Below are positions 25,854 to 36,377 of a DNA stretch of 56,022 bases, piece after piece. The notes under the pieces were generated by a model. It did no database searches, had not been told where the DNA came from, and saw only the letters and a program-made list of their open reading frames with translations. Numbering within the stretch: the stretch's first letter is position 1; the number at the start of each line of letters is the position of its first letter. Source of the stretch: Nitrosomonas sp. Nm166 (lineage in GTDB: Bacteria > Pseudomonadota > Gammaproteobacteria > Burkholderiales > Nitrosomonadaceae). The stretch lies in assembly GCF_900112825.1 (NCBI RefSeq), contig NZ_FONE01000019.1:1-56022 (forward strand), given 5' to 3'. Made by a program: the position numbers and the translations under genes.

Positions 25854-26699
25854 ATGAGCATTCAAGACTGGAATCCGAACTTTATGGATCTCTCCCCTAT
25901 GTTTGAATCGTTTGGGCACTTAAGGGAACAGCTTGAAAATATGCAATATTGGCCAGATCACATTGATCTGAATCAGTTAAATCTTAAACAAAAACTGAAA
26001 ATCCGGACTCGATCAGGAAAGAAAATTGACTTTGTGTCCCCAATTCCAATAATTGGAAAGCCATGTTTTGAACAAAAATATGAATCGAGAATTTATTTAA
26101 CGGGCCAAGTACAAACCAGAACTGAGAATTGGCATGATTTCTTCAATGCCCTGGTATGGCAAATATTTCCACATGCTAAATCAGCACTCAATCAATTGCA
26201 TTATCAGACACAGTTATTTGAATCATTGAATGGGGTTAAGCATCGTAGTGTATTAAGGGATGCAGCAACGCTTTTTGATGAATCTGGTGTGGTAGTTGTC
26301 AGTAGCAAGAAGATATTGGTACGGCTGTTAAGAAATTTTGAATGGAAACAGTTATTTTGGCGAGAACGTGAAGCAGTGCTGTCATCTATGCGTTTTTTTA
26401 TTTTTGGCCATGCATTATATGAGAAAGCGTTAAATCCCTATATAGGGATGACTGGTAAAGGTATTATTCTTCATGTTGATGAGGTATTTTTTGATCAAAC
26501 TTTATCAGATCAATTGCAGTCAGTTGATCTGATGTTGGAGCCTTTTTTATTACAAACTTTGTCATCAAATTCCGATCTGACTCCTATTCCGCTTTTGGGT
26601 TATCCGGGCTGGATTGAGAATAATAACAATGAAGCTTATTATGAAAATAAAAAATATTTTCGTGATCGACGTAAATCCGACCAATATCCTAAAAATTAA
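25854..26699 (+). CDS. DUF3025 domain protein, function unknown
   Basis: The 281-residue soluble protein matches the DUF3025 family, judged from the core NWHDFFNALVWQIFPHAKSALN (about residues 92-113), the RSVLRDAATLFDESGVVV stretch and the FGHALYEKAL segment. No signal peptide or membrane helix is present. No catalytic function is established for this family. A histidine-aspartate pair in the NWHDFFN motif is the most striking conserved feature. The ndk gene follows after 55 bases on the same strand. The function should be left unassigned. Confidence 0.75.
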   Translation: MSIQDWNPNFMDLSPMFESFGHLREQLENMQYWPDHIDLNQLNLKQKLKIRTRSGKKIDFVSPIPIIGKPCFEQKYESRIYLTGQVQTRTENWHDFFNALVWQIFPHAKSALNQLHYQTQLFESLNGVKHRSVLRDAATLFDESGVVVVSSKKILVRLLRNFEWKQLFWREREAVLSSMRFFIFGHALYEKALNPYIGMTGKGIILHVDEVFFDQTLSDQLQSVDLMLEPFLLQTLSSNSDLTPIPLLGYPGWIENNNNEAYYENKKYFRDRRKSDQYPKN

Positions 26700-26754
26700 A
26701 ATTTGATTTTTTGTTAGAATACCCGTTTAGTTTACTAATTTATTGGAGTATTTA

Positions 26755-27180
26755 ATGGCAATTGAAAGGACACTATCCATTATTAAACCGGATGCTGTTG
26801 CAAAAAATGTAATTGGGGAAATTTATTCACGTTTTGAATCAAATAGTTTAAAAATCATTGCGGCTCGTATGGTCCATTTATCACAATCTGAAGCAGAACA
26901 ATTTTACGCAGTACATCGTGAACGCCCATTTTTCCAAGATTTAGTAAAATTTATGACATCTGGTCCTGTCATGGTGCAAGTGTTAGAAGGGGATGAAGCG
27001 ATTAAAAAAAATCGGGATCTGATGGGAGCTACAGACCCTAAAAAAGCTGAGAAAGGAACTATTCGTGCCGATTTTGCAGAAAATATTGATGCCAATGCGG
27101 TTCATGGTTCGGATGCTCCGGAAACTGCTGCGACTGAAATTGCCTGTTTCTTTCCTACCTTAAATATTCATTCCCGTTAA
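26755..27180 (+). CDS. ndk: Nucleoside diphosphate kinase
   Basis: Ndk moves the gamma-phosphate of ATP to nucleoside diphosphates through a phosphohistidine. At 141 residues it has the normal length. His117 in [12 protein letters not shown] is the phosphorylated residue, and [13 protein letters not shown] at the start and [10 protein letters not shown] in the middle are family signatures. TTGGAG lies about 8 bases before the ATG at 26755; an upstream in-frame start at 26743 is less likely. The order ndk-rlmN-pilW-rodZ-ispG-hisS is conserved widely in beta- and gammaproteobacteria. Confidence 0.96.
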   Translation: MAIERTLSIIKPDAVAKNVIGEIYSRFESNSLKIIAARMVHLSQSEAEQFYAVHRERPFFQDLVKFMTSGPVMVQVLEGDEAIKKNRDLMGATDPKKAEKGTIRADFAENIDANAVHGSDAPETAATEIACFFPTLNIHSR

Positions 27181-27201
27181 AGCTTATCAACAATTTAAGC
27201 A

Positions 27202-28305
27202 GTGACTACCAATTTATTAAATTACGATATCAAAGGATTAGCTGATTTTTGTGCAGAAATTGGAGAAAAACCATTTCGTGCAAAACAGTTGCTGCGCTGG
27301 ATTCATCAATTGGGCATTACCGATTTTGTTGACATGAGTGATCTGGCAAAAAGTTTGCGCGAGAAATTAGCAGCACTGGCAGTCATTGAATCACCGCAAA
27401 TTATTTCTGATTATGTGGCAGCAGACGGAACACGTAAATGGTTGCTATCAGTGGGAGCTGATAATGGGATAGAAACTGTTTTTATACCTGAAGCCAATCG
27501 CAGCACGTTATGTATTTCGAGTCAAGTTGGATGTGCCTTGGCCTGTGCGTTTTGCTCGACAGGGAAGCAGGGATTTAACCGCAATTTAACAGTTGCAGAA
27601 ATTATTGGACAATTGTGGATTGCAAATAAGATGCTGCGAGCGTCTTCTGAAAACGTTACCCCTGATACAAACCGGGTGGTTAGTAACGTGGTAATGATGG
27701 GCATGGGAGAACCCTTGGCCAATTTTGAAAATGTAGTGATGGCTCTGGATTTAATGCTGGATGATCATGCCTATGGACTTTCACGGCGACGTGTTACGGT
27801 TAGCACTTCAGGATTAGTACCGGCAATAGACCGGTTACGTGAACGCTGCCCGGTTGCTTTAGCCGTATCTTTACATGCGCCAAATGATCATTTACGTGAT
27901 CAGTTGGTGCCAATTAATAAAAAATATCCTATTAAGGAATTACTGGCAGCCTGCCAACGGTATCTAATCGCGGCACCCCGAGATTTTATAACTTTTGAGT
28001 ATGTGATGCTGGATGGTGTCAATGACAGTATTGGCCATGCGCGTGAGCTCATCAAATTGGTCCAAGATGTACCTTGTAAATTTAATCTCATTCCGTTTAA
28101 TTCGTTTGCTGGTTCCGGTTTCAAACGTTCACCACCAGAAGCTGTGCGTGCTTTTCGGGACCTACTGATACAGGCTGGGTTTGTTACGACCGTCAGAAAA
28201 ACTCGCGGGGATGATATTGCAGCAGCTTGTGGTCAATTGGCGGGTCAGGTAAAAGATAAAACACGCCGCGCTCAACGAGCTGCGAGAATGGAAACAGTAA
28301 AGTGA
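27202..28305 (+). CDS. rlmN: 23S rRNA/tRNA adenine-C2 methyltransferase RlmN
   Basis: RlmN is a radical SAM enzyme that methylates A2503 of 23S rRNA and A37 of some tRNAs. The 367-residue protein has the cluster cysteines Cys111, Cys115 and Cys118 (CALACAFC) and the methyl-carrying cysteine in AAACGQLAG near the C-terminus. [10 protein letters not shown] and [21 protein letters not shown] are typical. The start codon is GTG at 27202, 21 bases after the ndk stop. The stop overlaps the start of the pilus lipoprotein gene in a GTGA, indicating coupled translation. Confidence 0.96.
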   Translation: MTTNLLNYDIKGLADFCAEIGEKPFRAKQLLRWIHQLGITDFVDMSDLAKSLREKLAALAVIESPQIISDYVAADGTRKWLLSVGADNGIETVFIPEANRSTLCISSQVGCALACAFCSTGKQGFNRNLTVAEIIGQLWIANKMLRASSENVTPDTNRVVSNVVMMGMGEPLANFENVVMALDLMLDDHAYGLSRRRVTVSTSGLVPAIDRLRERCPVALAVSLHAPNDHLRDQLVPINKKYPIKELLAACQRYLIAAPRDFITFEYVMLDGVNDSIGHARELIKLVQDVPCKFNLIPFNSFAGSGFKRSPPEAVRAFRDLLIQAGFVTTVRKTRGDDIAAACGQLAGQVKDKTRRAQRAARMETVK

Positions 28306-29084
28306 AGAAGATTCTGCTAGCTTTTATATGGTTGCATCTTCTATGGCTAAGTGCTTGCATACAACAGCCGATTGCAGAGAGAGCGTCAGATCAGGCTAAA
28401 TCAGACCGGGCGTATCAGAGTGCTAAGATTCATACTGAATTGGCTGCCGAATACTTCAATAGAGGGCAACTAAATGTAGCCATAGAAGAAGTTATGGAAG
28501 CATTAAAAGCTCAATCCAATTATGCTCCTGCATATAATGTGTTGGGGTTGATAAATATGGCGCTCAATGAAAATAATAAAGCACTGGATAACTTTGAGCA
28601 GGCCATTCGTTTAGCTCCTAAAAACTCTGAGATTCATAATAACTACGGATGGTTTTTATGTCAGCGTTTTCCTCAACGCATAGATCAAGCTATTAATCAC
28701 TTTATGGTGGCAGCGAAAGATCCACTCTATTTAACCCCAGAAATGGCATTTGCCAACGCAGGTGTTTGCGAGCTTAAGCGCCAGAAATATCATGAAGCAC
28801 AAATATTTCTTCAGAAGGCACTATCCATCCAGCCCAATTTTTCGCCAGCTTTAATGGGATTAATTGATATGGATTTTCAGCGCGGAAATTTAGTTGAAGC
28901 AAAATCCAAGCTTGTCAATTTATTACAAAATAATGTATCAACCCCTGAAAGTCTATTATTGGCAATACAAATTGAGCAGGCAATCGGTGATCAATTGGCT
29001 GCGGATAGCTATATTTTTCAATTGCAGAAATATTTCCCGGATTCCAAAGAAGCTGCAACTGTTCGAGAAGAAAGGATCAGATAA
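28302..29084 (+). CDS. pilW: Type IV pilus biogenesis TPR lipoprotein (PilW/PilF)
   Basis: This 260-residue lipoprotein has the lipobox LSAC with Cys19 as the lipidated residue. Several tetratricopeptide repeats follow, seen in [23 protein letters not shown] and [46 protein letters not shown]. The last of these, with NNYGWFLC, is a strong PilF/PilW mark. The protein is the outer-membrane pilotin that helps the PilQ secretin assemble. The start is GTG, overlapping the rlmN stop by four bases, and rodZ begins on the last base of the stop codon. No pilQ gene is in the window. Confidence 0.92.
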   Translation: MKKILLAFIWLHLLWLSACIQQPIAERASDQAKSDRAYQSAKIHTELAAEYFNRGQLNVAIEEVMEALKAQSNYAPAYNVLGLINMALNENNKALDNFEQAIRLAPKNSEIHNNYGWFLCQRFPQRIDQAINHFMVAAKDPLYLTPEMAFANAGVCELKRQKYHEAQIFLQKALSIQPNFSPALMGLIDMDFQRGNLVEAKSKLVNLLQNNVSTPESLLLAIQIEQAIGDQLAADSYIFQLQKYFPDSKEAATVREERIR

Positions 29085-30334
29085 TGAATGATATCCACCA
29101 AACAAATAATCATAATGCTCAACCTGTGGGAGAAAAGGAATCGGTTGATATCGATTTAACTACAGCGGGAGATCATTTACCACAAACCGAACATGAAAAT
29201 GCTAGAGAAAATATTCAGCAGGATTTAACAGCGAATCAGAACATAGCAGTGTCAGAAGAAAAAAATATACTGTCTGTCAACACAGAACAGATGACGGATT
29301 TTAGCTTATCTTCAATCAATCAAAACAAAGATAATATTGGGCAAATCAAAGTGGGTAATAATGAGTATATAAACACAAATTCTGATTTGCAAATAGTTAA
29401 AAATGTACAGAATGATATTGATTCAACGCATATTGTGCAAAGCGTTGGACATATACTGCGTAAAGCGAGAGCAGCCAAAGGTATGAGCATTGAAGATGTA
29501 TCTCGGCAATTACGCCTTTCGGTTCAGCAAATTGAAGTAATTGAGAAAGAAGATTTTGACAAATTGCCTGGGCGTACATTCTTGCGAGGCTTTATTCGTA
29601 ATTATGCTAATCTCGTCCAGTTGGACCCGGTGCCGCTATTGCAAATGTTGCCCGAATCAGCTCGAACGATGTCTACTTATGAACGAATGCCTCTCAAAAA
29701 AAAGCAAATATCGTTTTCTTCAAGCCGAGAAAGCTCAGGCAGCAACCGGCTAGTTATTTTTATTGTTTTATTTGCTAGTATCTTCGGAGCGTATTTTATT
29801 TTTGAGAATAATAATTGGAATAATAAATCGGATAGCAATCTTTTAAGTAGCGAGACAAAGCGGAATACTGAAAAGACTTCCATGGAAATTCAGCTACCTT
29901 TGTCTGCAACAGTAAAAAATACTGCCAATCCGCAGGCTCATAAAACATCAGAGACAAATGTTCAAGTCAATGATGAGAAAAATTCAGAAATGAGGTCAAA
30001 TATAAAAACTGAAACTTTTACTATTCCTATTCCGATAGAAAATAAACCTGTCACTCAAGAAGAAACTGAGAAACCAGCTGCGGCATCTGGTGATTTAGGT
30101 AATTTATATTTTAAATTTACTGCAGATTCTTGGGTCAAAGTAGTTGATGGCAAAGGTGTCCTTTTGCTCGAGCAACTCAAGAAGAAGGGAAGTGAGCAGA
30201 GTGTCGCGGGTAAAAAACCCTTATCAATTGTTATTGGCAATGCATCAGGCGTTAATCTCACCTATAATGATACCGAGATTGATATTTCTTCCTACAAAAA
30301 GCAGGATGGAACTGCGCGTTTTACACTTCAATAA
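29084..30334 (+). CDS. rodZ: Cell-shape protein RodZ with a long N-terminal extension
   Basis: RodZ links MreB filaments to the cell-wall machinery. The 416-residue protein has a helix-turn-helix domain at about 121-185 (GHILRKARAAKGMSIEDVSRQLRLS), a membrane helix at about 223-241, a polar linker and a C-terminal DUF4115 domain at about 337-416 (LYFKFTADSWVKVVDGKG). What stands out is the first 118 residues: a low-complexity Asn/Gln/Glu/Asp-rich stretch before the helix-turn-helix, which normally starts near the N-terminus. No later start codon would keep the whole domain, so the extension seems real. The gene begins on the last base of the pilW stop. Confidence 0.9.
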   Translation: MNDIHQTNNHNAQPVGEKESVDIDLTTAGDHLPQTEHENARENIQQDLTANQNIAVSEEKNILSVNTEQMTDFSLSSINQNKDNIGQIKVGNNEYINTNSDLQIVKNVQNDIDSTHIVQSVGHILRKARAAKGMSIEDVSRQLRLSVQQIEVIEKEDFDKLPGRTFLRGFIRNYANLVQLDPVPLLQMLPESARTMSTYERMPLKKKQISFSSSRESSGSNRLVIFIVLFASIFGAYFIFENNNWNNKSDSNLLSSETKRNTEKTSMEIQLPLSATVKNTANPQAHKTSETNVQVNDEKNSEMRSNIKTETFTIPIPIENKPVTQEETEKPAAASGDLGNLYFKFTADSWVKVVDGKGVLLLEQLKKKGSEQSVAGKKPLSIVIGNASGVNLTYNDTEIDISSYKKQDGTARFTLQ

Positions 30335-30371
30335 ATAAGCATGCTGCAACATATTGATTTAAAATTAAATT

Positions 30372-31610
30372 ATGTCAGAAAATAGTTTCTTAATACATCG
30401 CCGACCCAGCGTAGGTGTTCGGGTTGGTCCAGTCATGCTGGGTGGTGGCGCCCCGATTGTAGTGCAATCAATGACCAATACCGATACGGTTGATGAGGTG
30501 GCGACTGCCGAGCAAGTTGCACAATTGGCACGTGCAGGGTCTGAGTTGGTACGGATTACTGTCAATTCGATGGAAGCGGCGAGTGCTGTACCAGGAATTC
30601 GTGCACGCCTGGATAATGTGGGGTGTCATGTACCTCTCGTTGGTGATTTTCACTTTAATGGTCATAAATTACTGACCAGTTATCCAGAATGTGCAAAAGC
30701 CTTGGCAAAATTTCGTATTAACCCCGGAAATGTCGGCCACGGTAAAAAACGTGATGAGCAATTTGCTACATTGATTGAAACTGCCTGTAAATACGATAAG
30801 CCTGTGCGTATCGGTGTCAATTGGGGGAGCCTTGATCCAGAGATGCTAGCGCGCATTATGGATAAAAATGCAGCTTCCAATAATCCACAAGATGCCAAAT
30901 ATGTGATGCGCGAAGCATTGATCACTTCTGCGCTGGAAAGCGCCACTAAAGCAGAAGAGATCGGCCTTAAGCGCAATAAAATTATCTTATCTTGCAAAGT
31001 AAGTGGTGTGCAGGATCTGATCATGGTATATCGCGAATTGGCTGCACGTTGTGACTATGCGCTACATCTGGGATTAACGGAAGCGGGTATGGGTTCCAAG
31101 GGCATCGTGGCATCGACAGCAGCATTGGCAGTGCTTTTGCAGGAAGGTATTGGGGATACCATTCGTATTTCACTAACGCCAGAGCCAGGTGGAACTCGTT
31201 CTCGGGAAGTCATTGTCGCCCAAGAAATTCTTCAAACCATGGGTCTACGCGCATTCGTCCCCCTAGTAGCCGCTTGTCCGGGATGCGGTCGCACTACTAG
31301 CACTTATTTCCAGGAATTGGCGGAGAGCATTCAAGCTTATGTACGCGACGAGATGATCATGTGGCGTCAGCAGTATGAAGGTGTTGAGAATATGACACTC
31401 GCTGTCATGGGGTGTGTTGTGAATGGCCCCGGTGAAAGTAAGCATGCTAATATCGGCATCAGCCTGCCTGGTTCTGGCGAAAATCCGGTGGCTCCAGTGT
31501 TTGTGGATGGTCAAAAAACCGTAACTTTAAAAGGCGACAACATTGCCAACGAATTTCGTCAGATCGTTGATAAATATGTAAGCGAAAAATATCCGAGAAA
31601 AGCCGTCTGA
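30372..31610 (+). CDS. ispG: 4-hydroxy-3-methylbut-2-enyl diphosphate synthase (IspG/GcpE)
   Basis: IspG is the [4Fe-4S] enzyme that makes HMBPP in the methylerythritol phosphate pathway to isoprenoids. The 412-residue protein has an N-terminal TIM-barrel with [13 protein letters not shown] and a C-terminal cluster domain. CPGCGR near residue 305 and CVVNGPGE near 350 supply the cluster cysteines and the conserved glutamate. [12 protein letters not shown] is typical of the proteobacterial form. The start ATG is at 30372, 37 bases after rodZ. The last base of its stop codon overlaps the hisS start (TGATG). Confidence 0.95.
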   Translation: MSENSFLIHRRPSVGVRVGPVMLGGGAPIVVQSMTNTDTVDEVATAEQVAQLARAGSELVRITVNSMEAASAVPGIRARLDNVGCHVPLVGDFHFNGHKLLTSYPECAKALAKFRINPGNVGHGKKRDEQFATLIETACKYDKPVRIGVNWGSLDPEMLARIMDKNAASNNPQDAKYVMREALITSALESATKAEEIGLKRNKIILSCKVSGVQDLIMVYRELAARCDYALHLGLTEAGMGSKGIVASTAALAVLLQEGIGDTIRISLTPEPGGTRSREVIVAQEILQTMGLRAFVPLVAACPGCGRTTSTYFQELAESIQAYVRDEMIMWRQQYEGVENMTLAVMGCVVNGPGESKHANIGISLPGSGENPVAPVFVDGQKTVTLKGDNIANEFRQIVDKYVSEKYPRKAV

Positions 31611-32869
31611 TGGCTAATGGTGTAAAAGCAATTCGCGGAATGAATGACATTCTGCCGAATGAATCTTATCTATGGATACATTTTGAACAGATAATACACC
31701 AATGGCTTGCTGCCTATGGCTATCGGAATATTCGCACCCCTATCGTGGAGCAAACTGATTTATTTATTCGCTCCATAGGTGAAGTGACTGACATTGTTGA
31801 GAAAGAGATGTATACCTTCATTGATCATCTCAATAACGACAGTTTAACCTTGCGTCCTGAAGGCACCGCATCGTGTGCACGTGCTGTCATCGAACATAAT
31901 CTCTTGTATGCTGGTCCGCAAAGACTATATTATGCCGGACCAATGTTCAGACATGAACGACCGCAGAAAGGGCGCTACCGGCAATTTCATCAGGTGGGCG
32001 TTGAAGCATTGGGTTATGCCGGACCAGACATTGATACGGAATTGATTGTGATGTGCTCCCGGCTATGGGATTTATTAGGAATTCCCGACTTACGCCTAGA
32101 AATCAGTACACTAGGTAATGCTGAATCGCGTGCATTGCATCGGACCCGGCTGATTAAATACTTTGAGCAGCATCATGACAAGCTGGATGAAGATTCATTG
32201 AGGCGCTTGCATACCAATCCACTGCGGATATTAGATAGTAAAAATCCCGAAATGCAGCAGATCATCGAAGGTGCACCTAAACTGATTGATGATCTGGATG
32301 AAGAATCATATCTTCATTTTGAATCATTGCAGCATATGCTGCGTGAACAAGGGATTAATTTTGAAATTAATCTGCGCCTAGTAAGAGGGCTTGATTATTA
32401 CAATCGCACAGTATTTGAATGGATTACCGATAAATTAGGGGCACAAGGAACTGTTTGCGCAGGTGGGCGATATGATGGCCTAATTGAGCAAGTGGGAGGG
32501 AAATCTGCTTCAGCTTGTGGTTTTGCTATGGGGATCGAGCGGCTCCTTGCTTTAGTGCAGGAAAGCGATAAGAAAATAACGCAGCCTGTGCCTGATATTT
32601 ATATTGTTCATGAGGGTGGGCAAGTAATGAACTATGCCTGGAAATGCGCTGAATTTCTTCGCGATGAAGGGCTCAATGTCATACTCCATTGTGGCGGTGG
32701 TAGTTTCAAGTCTCAGATGAAGAAAGCGGATGCTACAGGCGCTTATTATGCGCTGATTATTGGCAATGATGAAGTTAAAGCGCAAGAGGTAACCCTCAAA
32801 CCGCTACGGGAGCCAATTGAGCAAGCAAGCGTAAAATTAAGTGCGGTTATTCAATTAATCAAAAAATGA
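31610..32869 (+). CDS. hisS: Histidyl-tRNA synthetase
   Basis: HisRS charges tRNA-His. The 419-residue protein is a normal class II synthetase. The start IRGMNDILP is typical; motif 2 lies in [26 protein letters not shown]; the histidine-specific loops [15 protein letters not shown] and [14 protein letters not shown] follow; motif 3 is [12 protein letters not shown]. The anticodon-binding domain forms the last 90 residues. It overlaps ispG by one base. The next gene, yfgM, starts 95 bases later, an order (hisS-yfgM-bamB-der) conserved in many proteobacteria. Confidence 0.96.
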   Translation: MANGVKAIRGMNDILPNESYLWIHFEQIIHQWLAAYGYRNIRTPIVEQTDLFIRSIGEVTDIVEKEMYTFIDHLNNDSLTLRPEGTASCARAVIEHNLLYAGPQRLYYAGPMFRHERPQKGRYRQFHQVGVEALGYAGPDIDTELIVMCSRLWDLLGIPDLRLEISTLGNAESRALHRTRLIKYFEQHHDKLDEDSLRRLHTNPLRILDSKNPEMQQIIEGAPKLIDDLDEESYLHFESLQHMLREQGINFEINLRLVRGLDYYNRTVFEWITDKLGAQGTVCAGGRYDGLIEQVGGKSASACGFAMGIERLLALVQESDKKITQPVPDIYIVHEGGQVMNYAWKCAEFLRDEGLNVILHCGGGSFKSQMKKADATGAYYALIIGNDEVKAQEVTLKPLREPIEQASVKLSAVIQLIKK

Positions 32870-32964
32870 TTACCCTTTCATTAGTCGACTCATATTTAAT
32901 ATGATCAATTACTTACTTAATTATTGAATCTTTATGCAATTTAAAACTTATGTAGGAACCTAGA

Positions 32965-33603
32965 ATGGCGACTTATGACCTTGAAGAACAGGAAAAAATT
33001 GCTGGAATTAAGGCTTGGTGGAATAAGTATAGCACTGCTATTACCATCTTATTAACAGCTTTTCTTGTGGCTATTGGCGGTACACAGGCTTGGAAGTATT
33101 ATCAGCAGCAGCAGGCACAGCAAGCAGCTGATTTGTATGCTTTATTACAGCAAGTTAAAGAATCTAATGATGCAGCAAAAATTAATGATGCAGCGCATCT
33201 GCTTACCGAAGGGTTTCCATCCAGCGGTTATGCATCCCGTGCAGCGCTTATTGCCGCACAAGCGGATGTGCAGGCCGGTAACAATAAACGAGCAATACAA
33301 AATTTGCAGTGGGTCATCGACTATGCCCAAGAAACAGCATTGCATGATCTAGCGCGATTAAGAATTGCTGGTATTTTGCTGGACGAAGAAAAATATGATG
33401 AAGCGCTAAGAATTTTAAATACTCCACATGGCGAAACTTTTGCGGGATTATATTTAGATCGCAAAGGTGACATATTGGTGGCCTCAAAGAAAGTTTCTGA
33501 AGCGCGGCTTAGCTATCAGGCAGCCGTAGATAAGCTTAGTAAGAGTAACAATTACCATAATATTGTCCAAATGAAGTTGGATGCATTGGGTGAGTCTGAT
33601 TAG
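32965..33603 (+). CDS. yfgM: YfgM-like TPR membrane protein
   Basis: This 212-residue protein opens ATYDLEEQEKIAGIKAWWNKYSTAI, typical of the YfgM family, with one membrane helix at about residues 23-43 and a periplasmic domain of tetratricopeptide-like repeats. In E. coli, YfgM associates with the SecYEG translocon and the chaperone PpiD. The position between hisS and bamB supports the call. GTAGGAA precedes the ATG at 32965. The gene bamB starts 8 bases after the stop, so the two are probably co-transcribed. Confidence 0.88.
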   Translation: MATYDLEEQEKIAGIKAWWNKYSTAITILLTAFLVAIGGTQAWKYYQQQQAQQAADLYALLQQVKESNDAAKINDAAHLLTEGFPSSGYASRAALIAAQADVQAGNNKRAIQNLQWVIDYAQETALHDLARLRIAGILLDEEKYDEALRILNTPHGETFAGLYLDRKGDILVASKKVSEARLSYQAAVDKLSKSNNYHNIVQMKLDALGESD

Positions 33604-33611
33604 TCATTAAA

Positions 33612-34838
33612 GTGATTGTTTGGTTAAATTCTGTCAGATCCTGGCGATTATCCCTCTTTTCGATATTTGTGGTTTTGCTGCTGCCTGGTTGTAGTAGCAC
33701 AGAGAATCCATTTGATATGCGTGTCATCGAATCGATGAGTACAGGAATATCCGATCTTTTTGTTAAAGAAGAGGTGGTTGTATATGAGAAGGAAGAACTT
33801 GATGCTTTAAAAACGACTGATCGTATTCCTTTAAAATGGAAAGATAAAGTCAGTGAGAATCAGATCGCATCCTTTTATACCGTCTATGATAATGGTGCGT
33901 TATACGTCGCGGATGAAGAAGGAAAGCTAACGAAATATGATGCAGCGACTGGTAAGCAGTTATGGCAGATCAAAAGTAAAAATAAATTTTCTGCTGGAGT
34001 CGGTATCGGCGAAGGGCTGATTTTGATTGGAACATTTAAGGGGGAAGTACTTGCTTATAATGAATCCGGGCATATGGTATGGCAGGCATTCGTCACCAGC
34101 GAAATTTTGAGTCCACCACAAATACAAAATAATATCGTAGTGGTACGTACTTTGGATGGTCGTATATTTGGACTCGATGCCGTTGATGGAAAACGTAAAT
34201 GGATTTACCAAGGCGCGACTCCTTCATTGATGGTACGCAGTGGTGCGGGGATAACACTGGCACATGGTGCAGTATTTGCTGGTTTTCCAGGTGGGAAATT
34301 GGTTGCAATGAGCTTGTTTAATGGGGATTTAGGTTGGGAAGTAGCTGTTTCCCAGCCACGCGGGGTGACTGAGCTCGAACGTATGTCCGATGTTACAAGC
34401 TCACCGGTAGTCAACAATCAGTTTGTTTGTGCAGTTGCCTACCGAGGGCGTGTCGCGTGTTTTGCGATTAACGATGGTTCGCAGATATGGGCGCGTGATT
34501 CTTCCAGCAGCGCTGGTCTTGCTATGGACAATGATTATGTCTATGTGACGGAAGAAAAAGGTGCGGTTGCGGCTTATGATCTGCTGAGTGGCGCTGGCAT
34601 GTGGAAACAAAGCAGATTAGGCAGCAAGAAATTATCCCGGCCTGTCATAAAAGGACAATATATTGTAGTCGGGGATGATCAAGGTTATGTCAATTTATTA
34701 CGGAACTATGATGGTGCGTTAGTGGCCCGTTCGGCGACTGATGGTACGAAGATTCAGACGGCTGCCAGCTTGTTGCCGGATGGATTTGCAGTGCAAACGG
34801 CTAAAGGCGGTGTTTACGCTTTTAGTACACAATTTTAG
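33612..34838 (+). CDS. bamB: Outer-membrane protein assembly lipoprotein BamB
   Basis: BamB is the beta-propeller lipoprotein of the BAM complex that inserts outer-membrane proteins. The 408-residue precursor has a signal with lipobox LPGC (Cys27). Eight-bladed propeller repeats of the PQQ type follow, with repeated units such as GALYVADEEGKLTKYDAATGKQLWQ and GRIFGLDAVDGKRKWIY. The start is GTG at 33612. The window also holds TamA and TamB, which work with the BAM complex, at 37.9-43.6 kb. The gene der follows after 101 bases, as in E. coli. Confidence 0.93.
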   Translation: MIVWLNSVRSWRLSLFSIFVVLLLPGCSSTENPFDMRVIESMSTGISDLFVKEEVVVYEKEELDALKTTDRIPLKWKDKVSENQIASFYTVYDNGALYVADEEGKLTKYDAATGKQLWQIKSKNKFSAGVGIGEGLILIGTFKGEVLAYNESGHMVWQAFVTSEILSPPQIQNNIVVVRTLDGRIFGLDAVDGKRKWIYQGATPSLMVRSGAGITLAHGAVFAGFPGGKLVAMSLFNGDLGWEVAVSQPRGVTELERMSDVTSSPVVNNQFVCAVAYRGRVACFAINDGSQIWARDSSSSAGLAMDNDYVYVTEEKGAVAAYDLLSGAGMWKQSRLGSKKLSRPVIKGQYIVVGDDQGYVNLLRNYDGALVARSATDGTKIQTAASLLPDGFAVQTAKGGVYAFSTQF

Positions 34839-34939
34839 AATTTATGAAAAGTTTTCTTGCATCTTAAAGACTCATCTCTAATACAGGCGTCTACTTTTCC
34901 ATTTTATGACATATAGCCATGTAAAGCGATTAGCAAAAA

Positions 34940-36337
34940 ATGAAACCGACACTTGTGCTGGTCGGCCGTCCTAATGTTGGCAAATCGACCTTATTTAATC
35001 GCCTGACTCGTAGCCGTGACGCCATTGTTGCTGACATTCCTGGTTTGACACGGGATCGTCATTACGGGCAAGGCAGAGTGGGCGATAAGCCCTATCTGGT
35101 GGTAGATACCGGAGGCTTCGAGCCGGTCGTCAAAGAAGGGATTTTGCATGCCATGGCTAAACAGACGCTGCAAGCGGTTGATGAAGCGGACAAAGTGCTG
35201 TTTATCGTCGATGGGCGCCAAGGTGTCACTGCACACGACAAAATTATTGCCGAGCAATTGCGCAAATCCGGGCAAAATATTCTGCTGGTCGTAAATAAAA
35301 CAGAAGGCATGGCGACAGCCGTTGTTACGGCGGAATTTTATGAATTAGGCTTGGGTGAGCCTTGCGCGGTGTCAGCCATGCATGGCGATAATATCAAAGA
35401 ACTTGCCGATCTGGCATTGGCTGACTTTCCAGATATTGGAGAAGAATCTTCTGCTCGCAAGCATCCCAAAATTGCCATCGTAGGTCGTCCAAATGTCGGT
35501 AAATCGACGCTGATCAATACGTTGCTGGGCGAGGAACGGGTAATTGCATTTGATCAGCCCGGTACGACTCGCGATAGCATTTATATTGATTTCGAACACA
35601 AGGAGAAACATTATACATTGATCGATACAGCCGGATTACGGCGTCGTGGTCAGGTATTTGAGGCCATTGAGAAATTCTCAGTCATCAAAACCCTGCAGGC
35701 AATCGAAGATGCGAATGTTGCAGTGCTGGTACTGGATGCCAGAAATGAAATTTCCGATCAGGATGCGCATATTGCAGGCTTTATACTGGAAGTCGGGCGT
35801 GCGTTGGTCATTGCGGTGAATAAATGGGATGATCTGGATGAATATCAGCGCGATACCGTTAAGCGCGAACTGAATCGCAAACTGGGTTTTCTGAACTTTG
35901 CGCAAATGCACTATATCTCCGCATTGCACGGCACTGGCATGAATAACCTCCTGCCTTCCATTGACAAAGCCTATGCCGCAGCCATGGCCGATTTGCCAAC
36001 GCCTAAATTGACGCGTGCATTGATTGCCGCGGTTGAAAAACATCCGCCACCGCGCGGGGGCATGTCACGCCCCAAAATGCGCTATGCCCATCAGGGCGGA
36101 TCCAATCCGCCACTTATTATCGTGCATGGCAGCATGCTCGATCATGTGCCGGAAACCTACCGGCGTTATCTGGAAAATACCTTTAGGGAAGTTTTTAAAC
36201 TGACAGGTACGCCACTACGGGTTGATTTTAAGGTCGGACACAACCCTTATGCTGATAAAAAACCCGCACCGCCCACGGAAGCGGAATTGCAGCGTGCGCA
36301 TAACCGGCGGCGGCGTAACCGTAAGAAATATGGCTAG
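34940..36337 (+). CDS. der: Ribosome-assembly GTPase Der (EngA)
   Basis: Der acts in assembly of the 50S ribosomal subunit. The 465-residue protein has two GTPase domains, with P-loops [14 protein letters not shown] at about residue 8 and [15 protein letters not shown] at about 183. Each has its own G3 motif (DTGGF, DTAGL) and G4 motif (NKTEG, NKWDD). The C-terminal KH-like domain, with [22 protein letters not shown], is complete, and the basic tail NRRRRNRKK is present. The NKTEG motif in domain 1 is the usual Der form. It converges on the lpd-like gene at 36378. Confidence 0.96.
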   Translation: MKPTLVLVGRPNVGKSTLFNRLTRSRDAIVADIPGLTRDRHYGQGRVGDKPYLVVDTGGFEPVVKEGILHAMAKQTLQAVDEADKVLFIVDGRQGVTAHDKIIAEQLRKSGQNILLVVNKTEGMATAVVTAEFYELGLGEPCAVSAMHGDNIKELADLALADFPDIGEESSARKHPKIAIVGRPNVGKSTLINTLLGEERVIAFDQPGTTRDSIYIDFEHKEKHYTLIDTAGLRRRGQVFEAIEKFSVIKTLQAIEDANVAVLVLDARNEISDQDAHIAGFILEVGRALVIAVNKWDDLDEYQRDTVKRELNRKLGFLNFAQMHYISALHGTGMNNLLPSIDKAYAAAMADLPTPKLTRALIAAVEKHPPPRGGMSRPKMRYAHQGGSNPPLIIVHGSMLDHVPETYRRYLENTFREVFKLTGTPLRVDFKVGHNPYADKKPAPPTEAELQRAHNRRRRNRKKYG

Positions 36338-36377
36338 ATGTGCAATCTGATTCCATAAAATGAATGACTGTGCTCAG

